A DNA stretch of 64,000 bases from assembly GCF_001632365.1 (NCBI RefSeq), contig NW_024468513.1:925167-989166 (forward strand). Direction: 5' to 3'. This document shows positions 45,983 to 59,900 of the stretch, piece by piece. How positions within the stretch are numbered: the stretch's first letter is position 1; each line of letters opens with the position of its first letter. This stretch comes from Laetiporus sulphureus 93-53. Its lineage: Eukaryota; Basidiomycota; Agaricomycetes; Polyporales; Laetiporaceae. The notes beneath the pieces were generated by a model. The model was not told where the DNA came from. It searched no databases and was given only the letters and a program-made list of their open reading frames with translations. A program made the position numbers and the translations under genes.

Positions 45983-47674
45983 CTATTTCTCCAAGTCTCG
46001 GTCGGCGTCCACCTTGCGATAATGTTTTCGATCCCGCTTGCCGATAAGCCGTTGGACGTACTGTATGCCCCCCATCCACCAGATCAGAGCACCAGCGCCC
46101 ACAACCAACACAGCCAAGAAAAGACCATAATAAAGCCTGAAAGCCGGCTTAACGATACCGTCTGCGGATTCGATGATAGCATCTGTGTTCATAGATTCAG
46201 ACGAACTTGTCGGTTGGACGACTTCATCGATAGGTTTGATGACATTATCAGCAGTCTCCTTGCTCTGTGTTTCCTCGGATCCTGCGCCGAGACCTGTGGT
46301 TGACAGGTCCACAGAAGTTGAATGCGTACTCGATGCACCAGCCGATGCGATGACCGAGGTGGCCAGAACCTGTTGGCAACATATACAATTGATTGATATC
46401 ACGCATGTGCATAGACAAAGGCTGGCCATCAGAGCTCAGCACGAAGAGGCACCTCGTTGCCCTCGGACTCTACTTTGGGTTCAACCGGCAGCTGTTATAT
46501 GACGTGAAACGTCAGAAGTTGCATGGAGATAGAAGCGGAGACGGCATTACCTCGCCACAATCGACAATTACGACATCTTCCAAAGGACGGTCGTTCTTGC
46601 CTTTGGGTATATCCTCTGAAGAACACAGCGGTCAGCTGTCCAATCGACACTCAAGACGCTGAACCCACCGATCGTATGCACGATATCCATCCCCTCAAGT
46701 ACCTCACCGAAAACCACCTAAAAATGGCCGCTGCTCAGTAGAGTTAGAGTTCTACCATGTGTGGTTCATGCGCACATGTTTGCCGTCCAACCAACTCGTA
46801 ACTACCGTGGTGATGAACTGTCGGATCATACAAGATTAGAACAATACAGTAGCGAGTTCGCATTTGAATTGCGGGAACTCACGAATTGCGAGCCTGTGAC
46901 ACCGATGGACCAATCAGACAATGGTTCGCGGTTCGCGCAGAAACATTGAACCTACCATTGGTATCTTTCCCTGCATTCGCCATCGACAGAAGACCTGGGC
47001 GAGTATGGCGAAGTTTACTAAGAGACATCAACACAATTTGTCATGTCTGCAAGTTGACAAACGTCTCACAAGTTCTCGTCGGCAAATTTGGCACCGTAGA
47101 TAGACTAGGATATAATTGAGTCAGATAGGAGCAATATATAGAGACACATATGTACTTTGCCACCGGTGCCGTCACCCTTGGCTGCGCGCAAATATTTTCT
47201 CAATACGAATCGCCTAATACCTAATTACGGCGACAATAGAGACGCACTGAAGTCACCACCCTGGATCATAAAGTTCTTGATGACGCGGTGGAATTTTGAG
47301 CCCTTGTAGCCAAAGCCAGGTTCGAGCTCCGTGCCGTCCTTCTTAACACCAGTAGCCAGGGCGCGGAAGTTCTCCGCTGTCTTGGGGACAGTCTGATCTA
47401 AGACGGTCAATAGAGGTCTTATCGACCCGAACACGACAGTACATACGCCACCATATAGACCTAGCACAACTAGGTGGCAGACGCAATTTCAGTGTCGGCC
47501 AAGACACGGAATGTCGCGAGACCACGTACTTCGTCCCAAGTCCTTGTCGCCATGCTTTATATCAAAGTAGATTTTGTTCGTGATCTTCGGGCCCTTCGCG
47601 GCCTCTACTGACTGCGCGCAGAAGAAGGCAGCGACTGTCACCAGGATCACAGAGAGAGCCAGACGACTGAACAT
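45983..47674 (-). CDS. ER cyclophilin (peptidyl-prolyl isomerase) with membrane anchor
   Basis: Cyclophilin B-type prolyl isomerase of the secretory pathway. The ATG at 47674 opens a signal peptide ([20 protein letters not shown]). About ten small exons rebuild the fold: [58 protein letters not shown] (catalytic Arg and Phe), [39 protein letters not shown] (Gln/Phe of the active site), [24 protein letters not shown] and DVVIVDCGE. The core would stop soon after [13 protein letters not shown]. An intron (GTGCCT to CAACAG) instead leads to a last exon that adds a Ser/Thr-rich stem, a helix ([19 protein letters not shown]) and a basic tail ending [12 protein letters not shown] take the spliced form as the main product; a short soluble form is possible. 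It shares a promoter with the helicase gene. Confidence 0.87.
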
Positions 47675-47834
47675 GGCAAGCAAGGAATGAAGTAGCTATG
47701 TGAGAGCACGACTTAGCGCCGAACAGGACGTGGCAACAGCCAAGGCGTTTGCCGAGCAACAAGATGGGTCTTAGATCCTCCCCGCGATCATTTTTCTAAA
47801 CATTTCTCTTCATCACAGGTTCGTGCTCGACGCA
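47675..47834. promoter_or_regulatory. bidirectional promoter, cyclophilin / Dbp7-like helicase
   Basis: Only 160 bp separate the two divergent start codons, so both core promoters must overlap here. No classical TATA box is obvious on either strand. Confidence 0.7.
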
Positions 47835-50451
47835 ATGGACGATGGTCTTGTGCTGAATCTCGTGCAAGACGACCAGTCTACAGTGCGCAAGCCAAGTCGA
47901 CAGGCCAAGAAAGGGGGCAGGTGGACCGACCGGTGAGTAGGCACGTTTGTTCGGGTCTCATAACTGTGGCTTGAACGACTTTCTGTAGGCTGAAAGCAAA
48001 GCGGGTCACGCAACGCAAACCACGCTCAGATGAGCCTACAGTGGCACAAGAACCCACGGACATTCCCCTACCCCGTCCAACGAAACGCGCACGTAACGAA
48101 TATACGCCTTCCAGGACGGAACATGTAGAGGAACGTACCCCCGCGATTACTAGACCGCCAACACAGATCATCTCCTCCCTATTCAGTTTCAATCCCAAGG
48201 TAGAGCAGCCGAAGCAATCTTCTCTGCCGAAAGCATGCTTTCGTCCGAGTAATGCTCCCCTAGCGGATTCGTCAACGTTTGCGGGTCTGGGTTTGGATCC
48301 TCTGATTGTTGCACATCTTTCTTCTAAAATGGATATCACCAAGCCAACGTCCATTCAGCGGGCAGCTCTTCCAGTCCTATTATCTAGCGGACCTCACAGC
48401 GTCTCTGATAGGGACATATTCATTCAATCGCAAACGGGATCTGGCAAAACGCTCTCATTCCTGCTGCCCATCATTCAGGACCTACTGCCGCTCAGTTCCC
48501 TCTCTTACATCGACCGCTCCATCGGAACGCTCGCCATCGTCATTGCTCCTACACGTGAACTCGCAAAGCAAATTTCCGATGTATTGGACGTGCTTCTAAA
48601 CCTACGACTGCGTCCACCAGATGACTCTGCAGAAAGTCCCGACACCGCACCTCGTCTCACTCGATGGCTGGTATCTGGACTACTGACGGGCGGATCTACG
48701 CGCACTCACGAAAAGGCACGTCTACGTAAGGGAGTGCCGATTCTAGTGTCCACGCCGGGTCGCCTGCTTGATCATCTGCAAAATACCGCATCATTCAACG
48801 TTAGCAAATGCCGATGGCTAGTGCTTGATGAAGCTGATCGGCTGATGGAACTCGGCTTTGAGGAGACGATACAAGGTATATTGCGCGGGTTGGACGGACG
48901 GCGAAAATTGGCAATGCAGGCTGTCGAAGAAGGCAGAACTATGGAAGTAGGTGGTTGGGACTGGCAGAAACAGAGGAGGACCATTCTATGCTCGGCTACG
49001 ATCAGGGAAGATGTGCAGAAGCTGGCGGGAACGACACTGAAAGACCCTGTCGTAATCAAGGCTACTGAGAGCGACCTGCCAGCATCCGTCAGCGATGATC
49101 CTGAAACCGACAAGGCTGTCATGCCGTCTCTGACAAGCAGTCAGAGATTCACTCCTCCATCACAATTGACCCAGAGATACGTAATCGTCCCCCTCAAGCT
49201 GCGCCTAGTAACTCTCGTCGCATTGCTCCGATCTTTATTGGCGCAAGCCAGCGGCAGAAGGGGAACGAAGATTATCGTGTTCCTCAGCTGCACTGATTCA
49301 GTAGATTTCCACTGGACCCTGCTTGGCGGCACTTCCATGAACGATGAGCAAGGAGCCTCCAATATCGATTCAGAAGCGGAGACTACACAGGATGAGGATT
49401 CCAATGCGCCTCGGCGAACTACTAAAGTGAGGCGACCGGGTGCAGGGAAAGTGGAAGCCAAGTGCGCGTTGCTACCGGATACCTCAGTGTTCAGGTTACA
49501 TGGGTCACTTCCTCTACAGACTCGACAAGCTTCACTGCGTGGCTTCTCCTCTGTGCCATCATCTAAGACTTCGGGCAGCACCTCCTCGATCCTTCTCTGT
49601 ACATCAGTCGCCTCTCGCGGTCTTGACCTCCCGCTAGTGCGAGCCGTGATTCAGTATGACCTCCCTACAGAAGGCGGCGCGACGGAATATGTTCACCGAG
49701 TCGGTCGCACGGCGCGTGTAGGCAAGGGTGGTGAGGCCTGGAGCTTCGTGGAGCCAAGCGAGATAGAGTGGGTGAAGTGGGTTGACGCCAAGATGCAGGG
49801 AGACACGAAGCCTGTCGGGGAGGAGGCGGATCAGAAAAAGAGCGTCGGGCCGCAGGGCATTCCGATGGAAAGTGTGCTAAGGAGCGGCTTCGGCGGGGAA
49901 GGGGATGAGTACGAAGAGCGAGCAACTGAAGTGCAGCTCTCGTTCGAGCGATGGGTGTTACGGGGCAAACATGTGAGATTGTCGTATTTGTCTCGTTGTG
50001 ACATGGGCAGCTGATCCCTTACGTTCTCTAGAACGCTGAAATGGCCCGGAAGGCGTACCTATCACATATGCGGGCATATGCGACGCACCCATCAGATGAG
50101 AAGCACATCTTCCACATCCGCCATCTGCATCTTGGCCACTTGGCTAAGGCGTTCGCCCTTCGGGAGGCTCCGACTGCTGTAACTAGCGCCAGCGCGAAGC
50201 CCTATTTCAAACAGAAGAAATCAGCTGCGCAGCACATTGCTTCCGGCAAGACTGCAAGGCGGCGGAAGAGAGGCCAAGATTCCGACGACGACTTCGATAT
50301 CGCTGATTCGGAGAAACGGATGGAGAAGGTAGTGAGAGCTCAGGGTCGATTGACCAAGAAAGCCGGGAAGATGGTCAGCTCTGGGGTGTCTGAATTCCAA
50401 ATAGCAGACGGATATGCATTGGAAAGGCTTGTTCAAACCTCTCGGACATGA
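47835..50451 (+). CDS. DEAD-box RNA helicase, Dbp7/DDX31-like
   Basis: Nucleolar ATP-dependent RNA helicase of the Dbp7/DDX31 group, which remodels pre-60S ribosomal particles. Three exons (47835-47932, 47989-49972, 50032-50451) give 833 residues. A basic N-terminus (KRARNEYTP) precedes the Q-motif region ([26 protein letters not shown]). Motif I is SQTGSGKT (about residue 183), Ia PTRELAKQ, Ib [15 protein letters not shown] (about 311), [17 protein letters not shown] and [11 protein letters not shown] long acidic insertion with Glu/Ser/Asp lies before motif V ([20 protein letters not shown]). The C-terminal exon carries the Dbp7-like [20 protein letters not shown] block, which identifies the subgroup, and a basic, acidic-patch tail ([14 protein letters not shown]). 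The second intron lies just after RGKH. Confidence 0.93.
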
Positions 50452-50602
50452 CATTGTCAAATATATGCAGTACCTACTCACCTACCTAACGCGATTTACT
50501 TTTGTGGCCAATTCGTGGAGATTGCTTAGTCATATGTCATGGATCTGTGACAAATATGGAATTTTTGACCGTTTTCTCCTCCTTTCCCGCTCATTCTCGT
50601 TC

Positions 50603-52486
<1,884 letters not shown>

Positions 52487-52655
52487 AGCGATGTAATAAT
52501 TTTATCGTGGTCTGTGCGAGGTATCCTCTCAATGTAGTATCAATGCAGTAAAAATACATATGCGTAATGCGGCTGATGACAGCCGCTGTCGCCCTCCATC
52601 ACCATCGCATATTACGGCACCTCTAGGCTCAAGCAGGCTAAGAATTGGACTCTCT

Positions 52656-53341
52656 TCACATCCCAGCTTCCGCTCTCGCCCTTCGGCGCAAGGTCACCTG
52701 TGCATCCTCAGCACCCGACTCCCGATCCAGTATCGTGAAGGACGATTCCCCGCTACTGGAGTCCCATGATGGATCGCGAGCAGTAGGCTGCTCTTGACTT
52801 TCTTCCTGAAGATTGTGCATGTGCAAAGCGAGCTCGCGTCGCGATAGAATTGGAGACGGGGGCTGAGACGGGGCCGGGGAGAACATGTCCACCCCGGCCA
52901 GTTGGAGATTGCCCTCCTCCTCCATTGGATCTCGGAAGTACGCGGCCGGCGGGGTGGTGATGGCTGTCGATGGGGCACTGGGTGTAGTGTCGTCTTGTAT
53001 GACAATTGCCGGCGTGCTCGCCTCCGAACTGGCGCTGGTCCCGCTTTCGCTCGTGGATGCCTTGGTGTCATCAATGACACCGAGCGTGCGGGCTATCACG
53101 TATGATGTAACGTCCTAGTCTCTACGTTAGCACAACATGCATAGACAGTGCACCGAGGGACTTGAGGAGTGCATAGAATGCATACCAACAGTGTGAGCAG
53201 GACGAATGGTGCTATCACCACGAATGCAAGCAGCCGAAAGGTAGACGCGGTGTCATCCACCCACGATCCGGGCTCGTAGTTCCAGAGATGTGTGACATAC
53301 AGACTCCAGAGGTAGGAAGGAACGAAGAGTACGTTCAACAT
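52656..53341 (-). CDS. small single-pass membrane protein, unrecognised
   Basis: Two exons (53186-53341, 52656-53114) join in phase 0 to 204 residues. The ATG at 53341 opens MLNVLFVPSYLWSLYV. One clear helix (LLAFVVIAPFVLLTLL) is followed, right after the intron (GTATGC donor, TAG acceptor), by DVTSYVIARTLGVI and then a Ser/Thr/Pro-rich, probably disordered tail of about 140 residues ending in QVTLRRRARAEAGM. I know no family. The hydrophobic N-terminus plus short loop (WNYEPGSWVDD) suggests two spans or a signal anchor. It converges with the acetyltransferase gene (170 bp between stops). Confidence 0.65.
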
Positions 53342-53745
53342 CGTCGCATGGGGGCAGCGTCGCACTGGAGTTTAAGTGCAAGGTACGATGGCCAATCAGA
53401 TCTGGCGCCACTTATCGATACATGCAGTGGCAGACAGGCGCACGGCTGTAGGTCCTTCATATTGTCGAGCCGCCTATATGGGATGGACGAGATCGTCGTG
53501 GTCGACATGCGTAGCGATGAATCCGCGTTACATTGGACACCGAATCTATGATACAAGTACAGGCCGGGCCTCGGCTCGATATCCTACTAGACACGTGCAT
53601 AACAAATCCGCTCTACTGCAAACAAAATGGGACTAGATAGTGGACAGCGAGATGCGACGAAAGATGCGAACAAACCAAACAGTAGCGAGGTAGAATAGCA
53701 ATGTACGAAGCGACATACTAAGCGGAGGGACATGAATAGACTGCA

Positions 53746-56700
53746 TCAAGGATAGTACACGTTCGACGGGAAAACGACGCCATCGTACCGCACGAGGATG
53801 ATTGGCCTGCGCTTCGTGCTCTGCGAGTCCGGCGGGAGGGACCCGACCACTTCCGCACAGCGAACTTCCACGTACGGCGAAGGATCGGAACCATAAAAGA
53901 CGGTGACAGGGTCCGTCTTGGAGAAGTTCTCCCCATACAGCGTTAGCATCTTCGCCGTGTGCGGATTGGGCTTCGTGAGCGCTGCCCGAGCCGAAGCGTG
54001 ATTTTTGGGTGCCTCCGCTGCCCGATCGGGGGGCAAGTACTTCACTACTCCCGGGAAGGGAGTGACGGGCTTCGACGGGACAGGGAATGACCCGGTTTGC
54101 GGCGCGTTTTGGTTGTCGTACAGCACTGGTGGGACATAGAAGTTGTATCTGATTTGGTCTACATGACATGATTAGCGCACACCTTCTAACTGGCATGGAA
54201 GCACGAGAAGCGCAAGAACGACGCTTACCGGTCCCGACGATGGTCCATACGCTGGTCTCGCCAATGTCCACCTGCCACAGAGCACCCGACGACGCAGACG
54301 ACTCGGCATGGGACGGGCGACGACTGGAGCCTGCCGAGCCTGCCGAAGTAGGTCTCCGTCGACCTTTCTGCGAGCTCGGCTTCGTGATGCCACCTGTGCT
54401 AGATGACCCGCGCTTGCCCTTCTTGACACGTCCCCCATCATTCGACGGGAAATCAGTGGGGTCAGGAGACGTCGGCGTACTGCTTAAGCTTCCCGAGCCA
54501 AAGTAGTCCGTGGAGCCCGGGGTGGATGTCGGCGTGCTGCCGTCAGGAGAGCCAGGCGTCGCAAGGGGCGAGCCAGTCTCGCGCGACATCCCCCCAGGCG
54601 CAGCATTCCAAATGCGTCCGTCGACTGGACGATACGTATTAACCTTCTCGCCCATGCAGGACAGGAAAGCGCCACTTTGGCCTGGAGTACCCGCTTCCGG
54701 CGGTCCGCGACTCGGGTCGTACACCTCGAATGCGATTTTGTGTAATTGAGAGACAGGATCGCCGCACACCTCCCCTGGAGCACAATAATGGTCAGCGATG
54801 CCCTTCGCGCCCTCCTGAAGGCCGCCACCAACAACAATCGTCTGATGGTCGACCTTCCTGATGATCAACACTGGGCTGACCACGCCAGAAGTCAAGCATT
54901 GGAGAACGACAGTTTGGTTATAATAAACAGGGATCTGCGACCCATTGTTGGTAAAGGGAATGGCGTTAGGTGGAGGAGAGGGGTACTCCGGCTGCAATGG
55001 CGGGGGAGGCGGAGAATCAACGCCACCAGCGGGTTTGTTGACATCCACGATGTACATAATAAATGGGTCTGGACGGCAAAAAATCAGACATCATAGAAGC
55101 AGGAAAAAGGGATTATACGCACCCCAGCTGGCCGTCCTCGCGATAAAGGACGGTGTCTGTGTGCGGACACGCTGATCCAGACCCATGAGCGGAGCACCAT
55201 CGGATCCTTTGAATGACGACCCTGATCCAGAAACACAAAGATACTTCGTCGAAACCGTCTGAGACCGGAGGCGGTGGAACAGAGAGATGGTGGACCCGTG
55301 ATTGATGCACACTAACGACAGCGAGCGCAGCAGGGGAAGTGTTAGCGATTACACAATCCCGAACGCATCGCGGACCGCCCACTCACGCTCGAGGTTTTTA
55401 GCGCTCTGCCGCTTTTTGCTCGGCTTGCTAATGACCTTGATGGGGCGACTGGGGAACGTTCCGATCACGCGCTCGGGCTCATCCTCGGCGGACGGTGCCA
55501 TAATCTTGACGAGGGCTTCCACCTTCTTCTTCTTCTCATCCACATCGGAAATGTACAACTGTTTGCCGACGCAGCGGCCAAGATATGTTGTTCCAGAAGG
55601 AGGATCCGAGACGTCGAATGTCTTGCCCGTCGCGCCCGTCCACTCGATCGTGCTCTCTTGCGGTGCAGGCTCTCCGGAGATGGAGACTACCACCCGAGGA
55701 GGACACAACTTTGGTTCCTCTCCGCGGCGCATGACATCCGACCACCACGAATTGCCTATCATGATGGCGGTAGGCGGAGGACAGAGGAATCTCAAAATGA
55801 AGTTCAGGTATGATATATCCACATCGCGACATGATGAACCTACCGCTTCTCGGTGCCGTAAGACTTCTGGGCGACCTTACTAGACATAACAATGACCGTG
55901 CGTTCGCCGAAAGCTAGGCGGTTGGGGGAGCGCACGTATTGATCGAGATACGGGCTAGCGGTACCCGAGCCCGTGTCAATGGAGATAGATAGGAAGACGC
56001 CGTCACATACCGTATGAAGGATTGGAGATCAGACGCGCCACTCGTGGGCGACTGCTGTAGCCGCATGCGCGACAGGTCAACGCTGGGGATTCGGAGAGGG
56101 AAGTCGATTGAAGGGTTCGGCGCGAGATATTGTGGCATGTCATCATATGACGGCACTCCACCGTCAGACCTGAAGCCATGTGTTGCGTGAGGGTTGACTC
56201 CCCTCATCGCATCGGCACCTTGATGCATATGCGTTGGAACAGTCAGAGGAGGCACGACAGAAGGGTATCTCGAGTCGGACTGCATGCGGCCCTGGAACTG
56301 CTGCAATTGAGAAGGGGAAAAGCCGAGACCCATGGCCGAGTTGACGTTCATGCCACCATAGTCCTCATTGAAATCAGAGGGATAGCTTCCTGAGCTAGGA
56401 CGGCGATCGACCACGTCCGAGAAGCCATTGTGAGAGTGGAAGTCCTTGGATTGCCCGTTTGAGAATGGAAATCCGGGTGAGTGATGGAAGTTGCCTATAC
56501 CGTCGCTCGGAGTTAGAGGCGACGGCTTACCACTGCTGTATGACGAGGACATGCCGTTGATCATGTCGTATGACGGCGAGCCACTGTTCTGGAAAGAGGA
56601 CATGGTCTCTGGGAAGCTGTTCTGTGGGAACATTGCGTCGGTCGCCATGCCATATCCTGGGCCCATTGACGATGGCGGTGCAGCTGAACGGAACCGCTGA

Positions 56701-56942
56701 CCCGACATTGAGTTGGACGACGACGCGCTAAATATGTCGTAACTTGCTTGATCGCCTACGGCGAGCGCATCGACGCGATCGAGTGAGTGCTGGTGCATTT
56801 GCATGTGCTCCGGAGGGTGTGAATTGGACTGGGATGTTGATGAGATGTCGGAGGGTGTGTGGAGGGAGCTGAAGGGATGGTCGAGATCAGGTTGGCCGTA
56901 GAGGGCCTGTGGGGTGCCGGAGGGCGTAAAGTCGATGGACAT
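53746..56942 (-). CDS. CSL transcription factor (CBF11/CBF12-like)
   Basis: A DNA-binding factor of the RBP-J/Su(H)/Lag-1 family. Fungal members bind GTGGGAA-type sites and act without Notch. The ATG at 56942 opens MSIDFTPSGTPQALYG and a long N-terminal region of about 300 residues rich in Ser, Gln, Pro and Met, as in the long fungal CSL class. The core follows: VRSPNRLAFGERTVIVMSSKVAQKSYGTEKR with the RHR-N motif, FLCPPPTAIMIGNSWW, the region KQLYISDVDEKKKKVEALVK, SKPSKKRQSAKN (DNA contacts), INHGSTISLFHRLRSQTVSTKYL (the beta-trefoil motif), then PVLIIRKVDHQTIVV and a long insertion (DPTDFPSNDGGRVKKGKRG) before the C-terminal IPT-like domain (MLTLYGENFSKTDPVTVFYG), ending NVYYP. About six introns. 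The Gly/Ser/Lys insertion between trefoil and IPT is unusually long. Confidence 0.9.
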
Positions 56943-59900
56943 CTTGCGGTCGCGGGGGTAATGGTGGGCGCCGGAGGTCTTGAGGAGGTCTGAGGGAACG
57001 GTGGTGAGCACTGATGTCGGGGAGGAGGGGAGGAGGGAGAGGCGTCGCGAATGGCAGACGCTGGGGCGCGTTGTGGAACGCGATCACAATTCGTAGGGAT
57101 ATTTATGCAAGACATACCGAATTCTGATCGGCGGTCGGGAGATGCCGAATGTACCGCAAGCCAGCCCGCAGACGCCATCCTGCTCGTCGCTGAAGTCAGT
57201 CCCCAATAGCGACATCTCCGGGGCTCACATACCTTTTGCTCGGGGATTCTTGTCACGTCGACCACAGGGTCAAAGTCGGTCTCGGCAGGAGCTCAATTCC
57301 AATATGTCTGGCAGTCGTATGACAAAGCCTCGGAGTGAGCCCGACGAGTGTTGTCTATCCCTCGTCGCCCCCTTGCCTTTTTATATTGTGCACGGTCGCT
57401 CGTCAAGATCTCAATCGCACAGACACACGCCGTGACTGCGTCTGTCGTCGCCTTTCCTGTTTCGAAGCCGTGGTTCCCGGAAGTGTGGATAGACGTATCA
57501 ATCAGCACCGTTGTCCCGCGCACACGATCCCATCCACGCAATCTCAGCGCCTTTCCATCAGCAGCTCAATCACCGGTCCTACCTACTCACGGCCCCCATG
57601 ACAGATTCGCCCAATATCTCTCCGAACGAATCCGCCCCTCCCGCCGCCAGTGACCACGCATGCCTCTGTTGTCTTGGCTGCTTGACTGCCCCCGTTCCGA
57701 GCTTTCCGCCGCTTTCCCCGATTGGTCGCTCGTCGCTGATCCTATGGTGTAAAATCCAACAATTGGCGTTATCTGAGTGGCGAGTTGGCCATGCCTTCTC
57801 ACTTACTCTACATATGGGACGCTCCGCGTCCGAATATCCAATGTACAGCATTACAATTCTATTGATTACAGCCTTCTGCTGTAGCACATTTACGGCACGT
57901 CGTCTTATTGACAGAGAGTGACAAACGAAGATGGCAACCGCATTGCGTAGTGACGGGCGCTGGTTCGCATCAGCCGGCAAGCTTGTAGCAATGAATCCGC
58001 TATTGATCGTGTTTGAGGCGCAGAACGGGTGCAAGCACCAACTGCGCATAGTTGGTGCCAACGTCCAGCATGCCCGCTTCATACGTTCTCACGCAGCGGC
58101 TTGGACAGCCTGTCACAAATACTTTGATCCATCTTCCTGATCGACACATATTCTCGCCCATTGATTTAATTCATACGGATGGAATGCTGAGGAACCATCG
58201 CTCCCTGTCGTCACATGGGCCCTAATCAACCAAGATTCCAAGGATTGGTGTCCAGGAAGCCTACGAGACAAGACACGTCTTCTCGAAGCTGCAGAATGAA
58301 ACCTCCCCTGATGTTCCCTCGTAGAAGCTCCCGACCCTCGTAAGGGGCAACCCATAACGGTCCGGCAGTCCGCCGAGAACCTATACGGCATCGGGATCTG
58401 TCGCCCATATGGCACGCATGTCCTTCGGTCAGCCCGGAAATGTTGCGGTGGTGCTTCCAACGCTACCCTGCGTAGTGCGTAGAATCTAGATGACTCATCT
58501 CGTCAAATTATCGCAACGCTTTGGCATCGTCGCATATGCATTCGCGAATTTGGGGTTTCCCAGGAGCCGTATATGAAGGACGGCTTCTCCTTGATTTACG
58601 TGAACTCTATGTCGGATATTCTCTTTTCAACCCCGCGCGCGATCCAGACAGGCAATTCAGGACACACGGATTTGCGTCTTCGACATTCAATCTGTCCTCG
58701 AGGTATTCCCGTAGACTGGGGCTCAGACCAGTGCCCAGGATCTAAGGCTATCCGCTGTCCAGTCGGAGTCGTGCTCAAGGAGATACATCCCGCGGGCCGC
58801 GAGTGCTAGTAGTAGTATCGGCGCGCCACGATCCACTTTTCCGGTGCCTGGGGAAGGTGTCCGAGGCATGTGCCCGGGCAGGATTCACGGCAGCATCTAG
58901 CGGATAGCATCCGATACAATGCAGAGCGGCGTCGGACACGAGCCCCAGGGATATCATTGGAGCGACGGCACCGTGCACATGGTGTTGAGGGTGTGCATAT
59001 TGGTATCTTGCCAATGAGAAATGCGCATTCGGTCTCGTGTCGGCTGCGATTGGCCTCTCCGAACCTTCGCACACCGTGCATCGTTTTCGAGAGTAACCAT
59101 GTGCTATCGTTATCCCGGTGAACGCTTTCCGATACAGCTCGCACCATATACGTCTTCTCTCATTCGATAATGTCCATGGAAGCGAAGGTGATTTCGTCAG
59201 GGCAGCAGATCCCGTCTCTATCTCGTGTAATGTGGCGTGGTCAGCTCTCCACCGGCCTCGTCGGTGATCAGGCTAGACCATATGCAGCGGTTGCGATAAA
59301 CGAGGTTTCGGTGTCGATCAATCGTCTGGACCTAGGTTGGCAATTGTAGAATCTCACGACGCTCCTCACCTGCATCAGTTACGTTCCCAGAAGACTGTCA
59401 AACAATTTCTATGAGAAGATTGGTGCCTTAATGGAATATAGTTGATATGCACATTTCTTCCGTCGCCTTCAAGGACAAATTTATCTCACCTTGCCTTTTC
59501 ATGGCCAGCAGTCAAGCGGAACACGTCAGGCAGTTTGTAATGTGCATGCGATCTGCTTCCGCGAATCTTTGGCGGATGGCGTGCGAGCTTTTGTCAAATA
59601 TTCCCTATTTGGAGGGCTGTAAGCGGATCAACATCCGCGCACCCCTGAGGATGAGCGTCGGCTGTTTCTTGCATCGCCTGAGGTACCTTATGCTCAGGCC
59701 GCTGCGCTTGGTTGTCGGAAGGAGGGGGAGGAGTGGTGCATCTCATCGAGCACGGACTCCTTGTCTAGTAGTACGGTCTAGTACGGTAGTACCTTCATGT
59801 GATTTTCGCCGAAGACAAAATTCCGATAGTCGGACGAAAGTACTAGGACTCCGAGCAGAACATGAAGCATTGAAAGAACATAAGAGATAATTCTAACCTC

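Noticed and set aside
45983..46429. A separate small gene starting at the ATG at 46429
   Set aside because: Phase and splice sites show that most of it is the last exon of the cyclophilin gene, and no independent promoter is visible.
53633..55057. A single 474-codon frame as the 3' half of the CSL gene
   Set aside because: After TSVWTIVGT it reads random sequence through an intron; the true C-terminus is in another frame ending at 53746.
57579..58082. A 167-codon minus frame
   Set aside because: It overlaps plus frames of similar length, has no domain and no clear splice partners.
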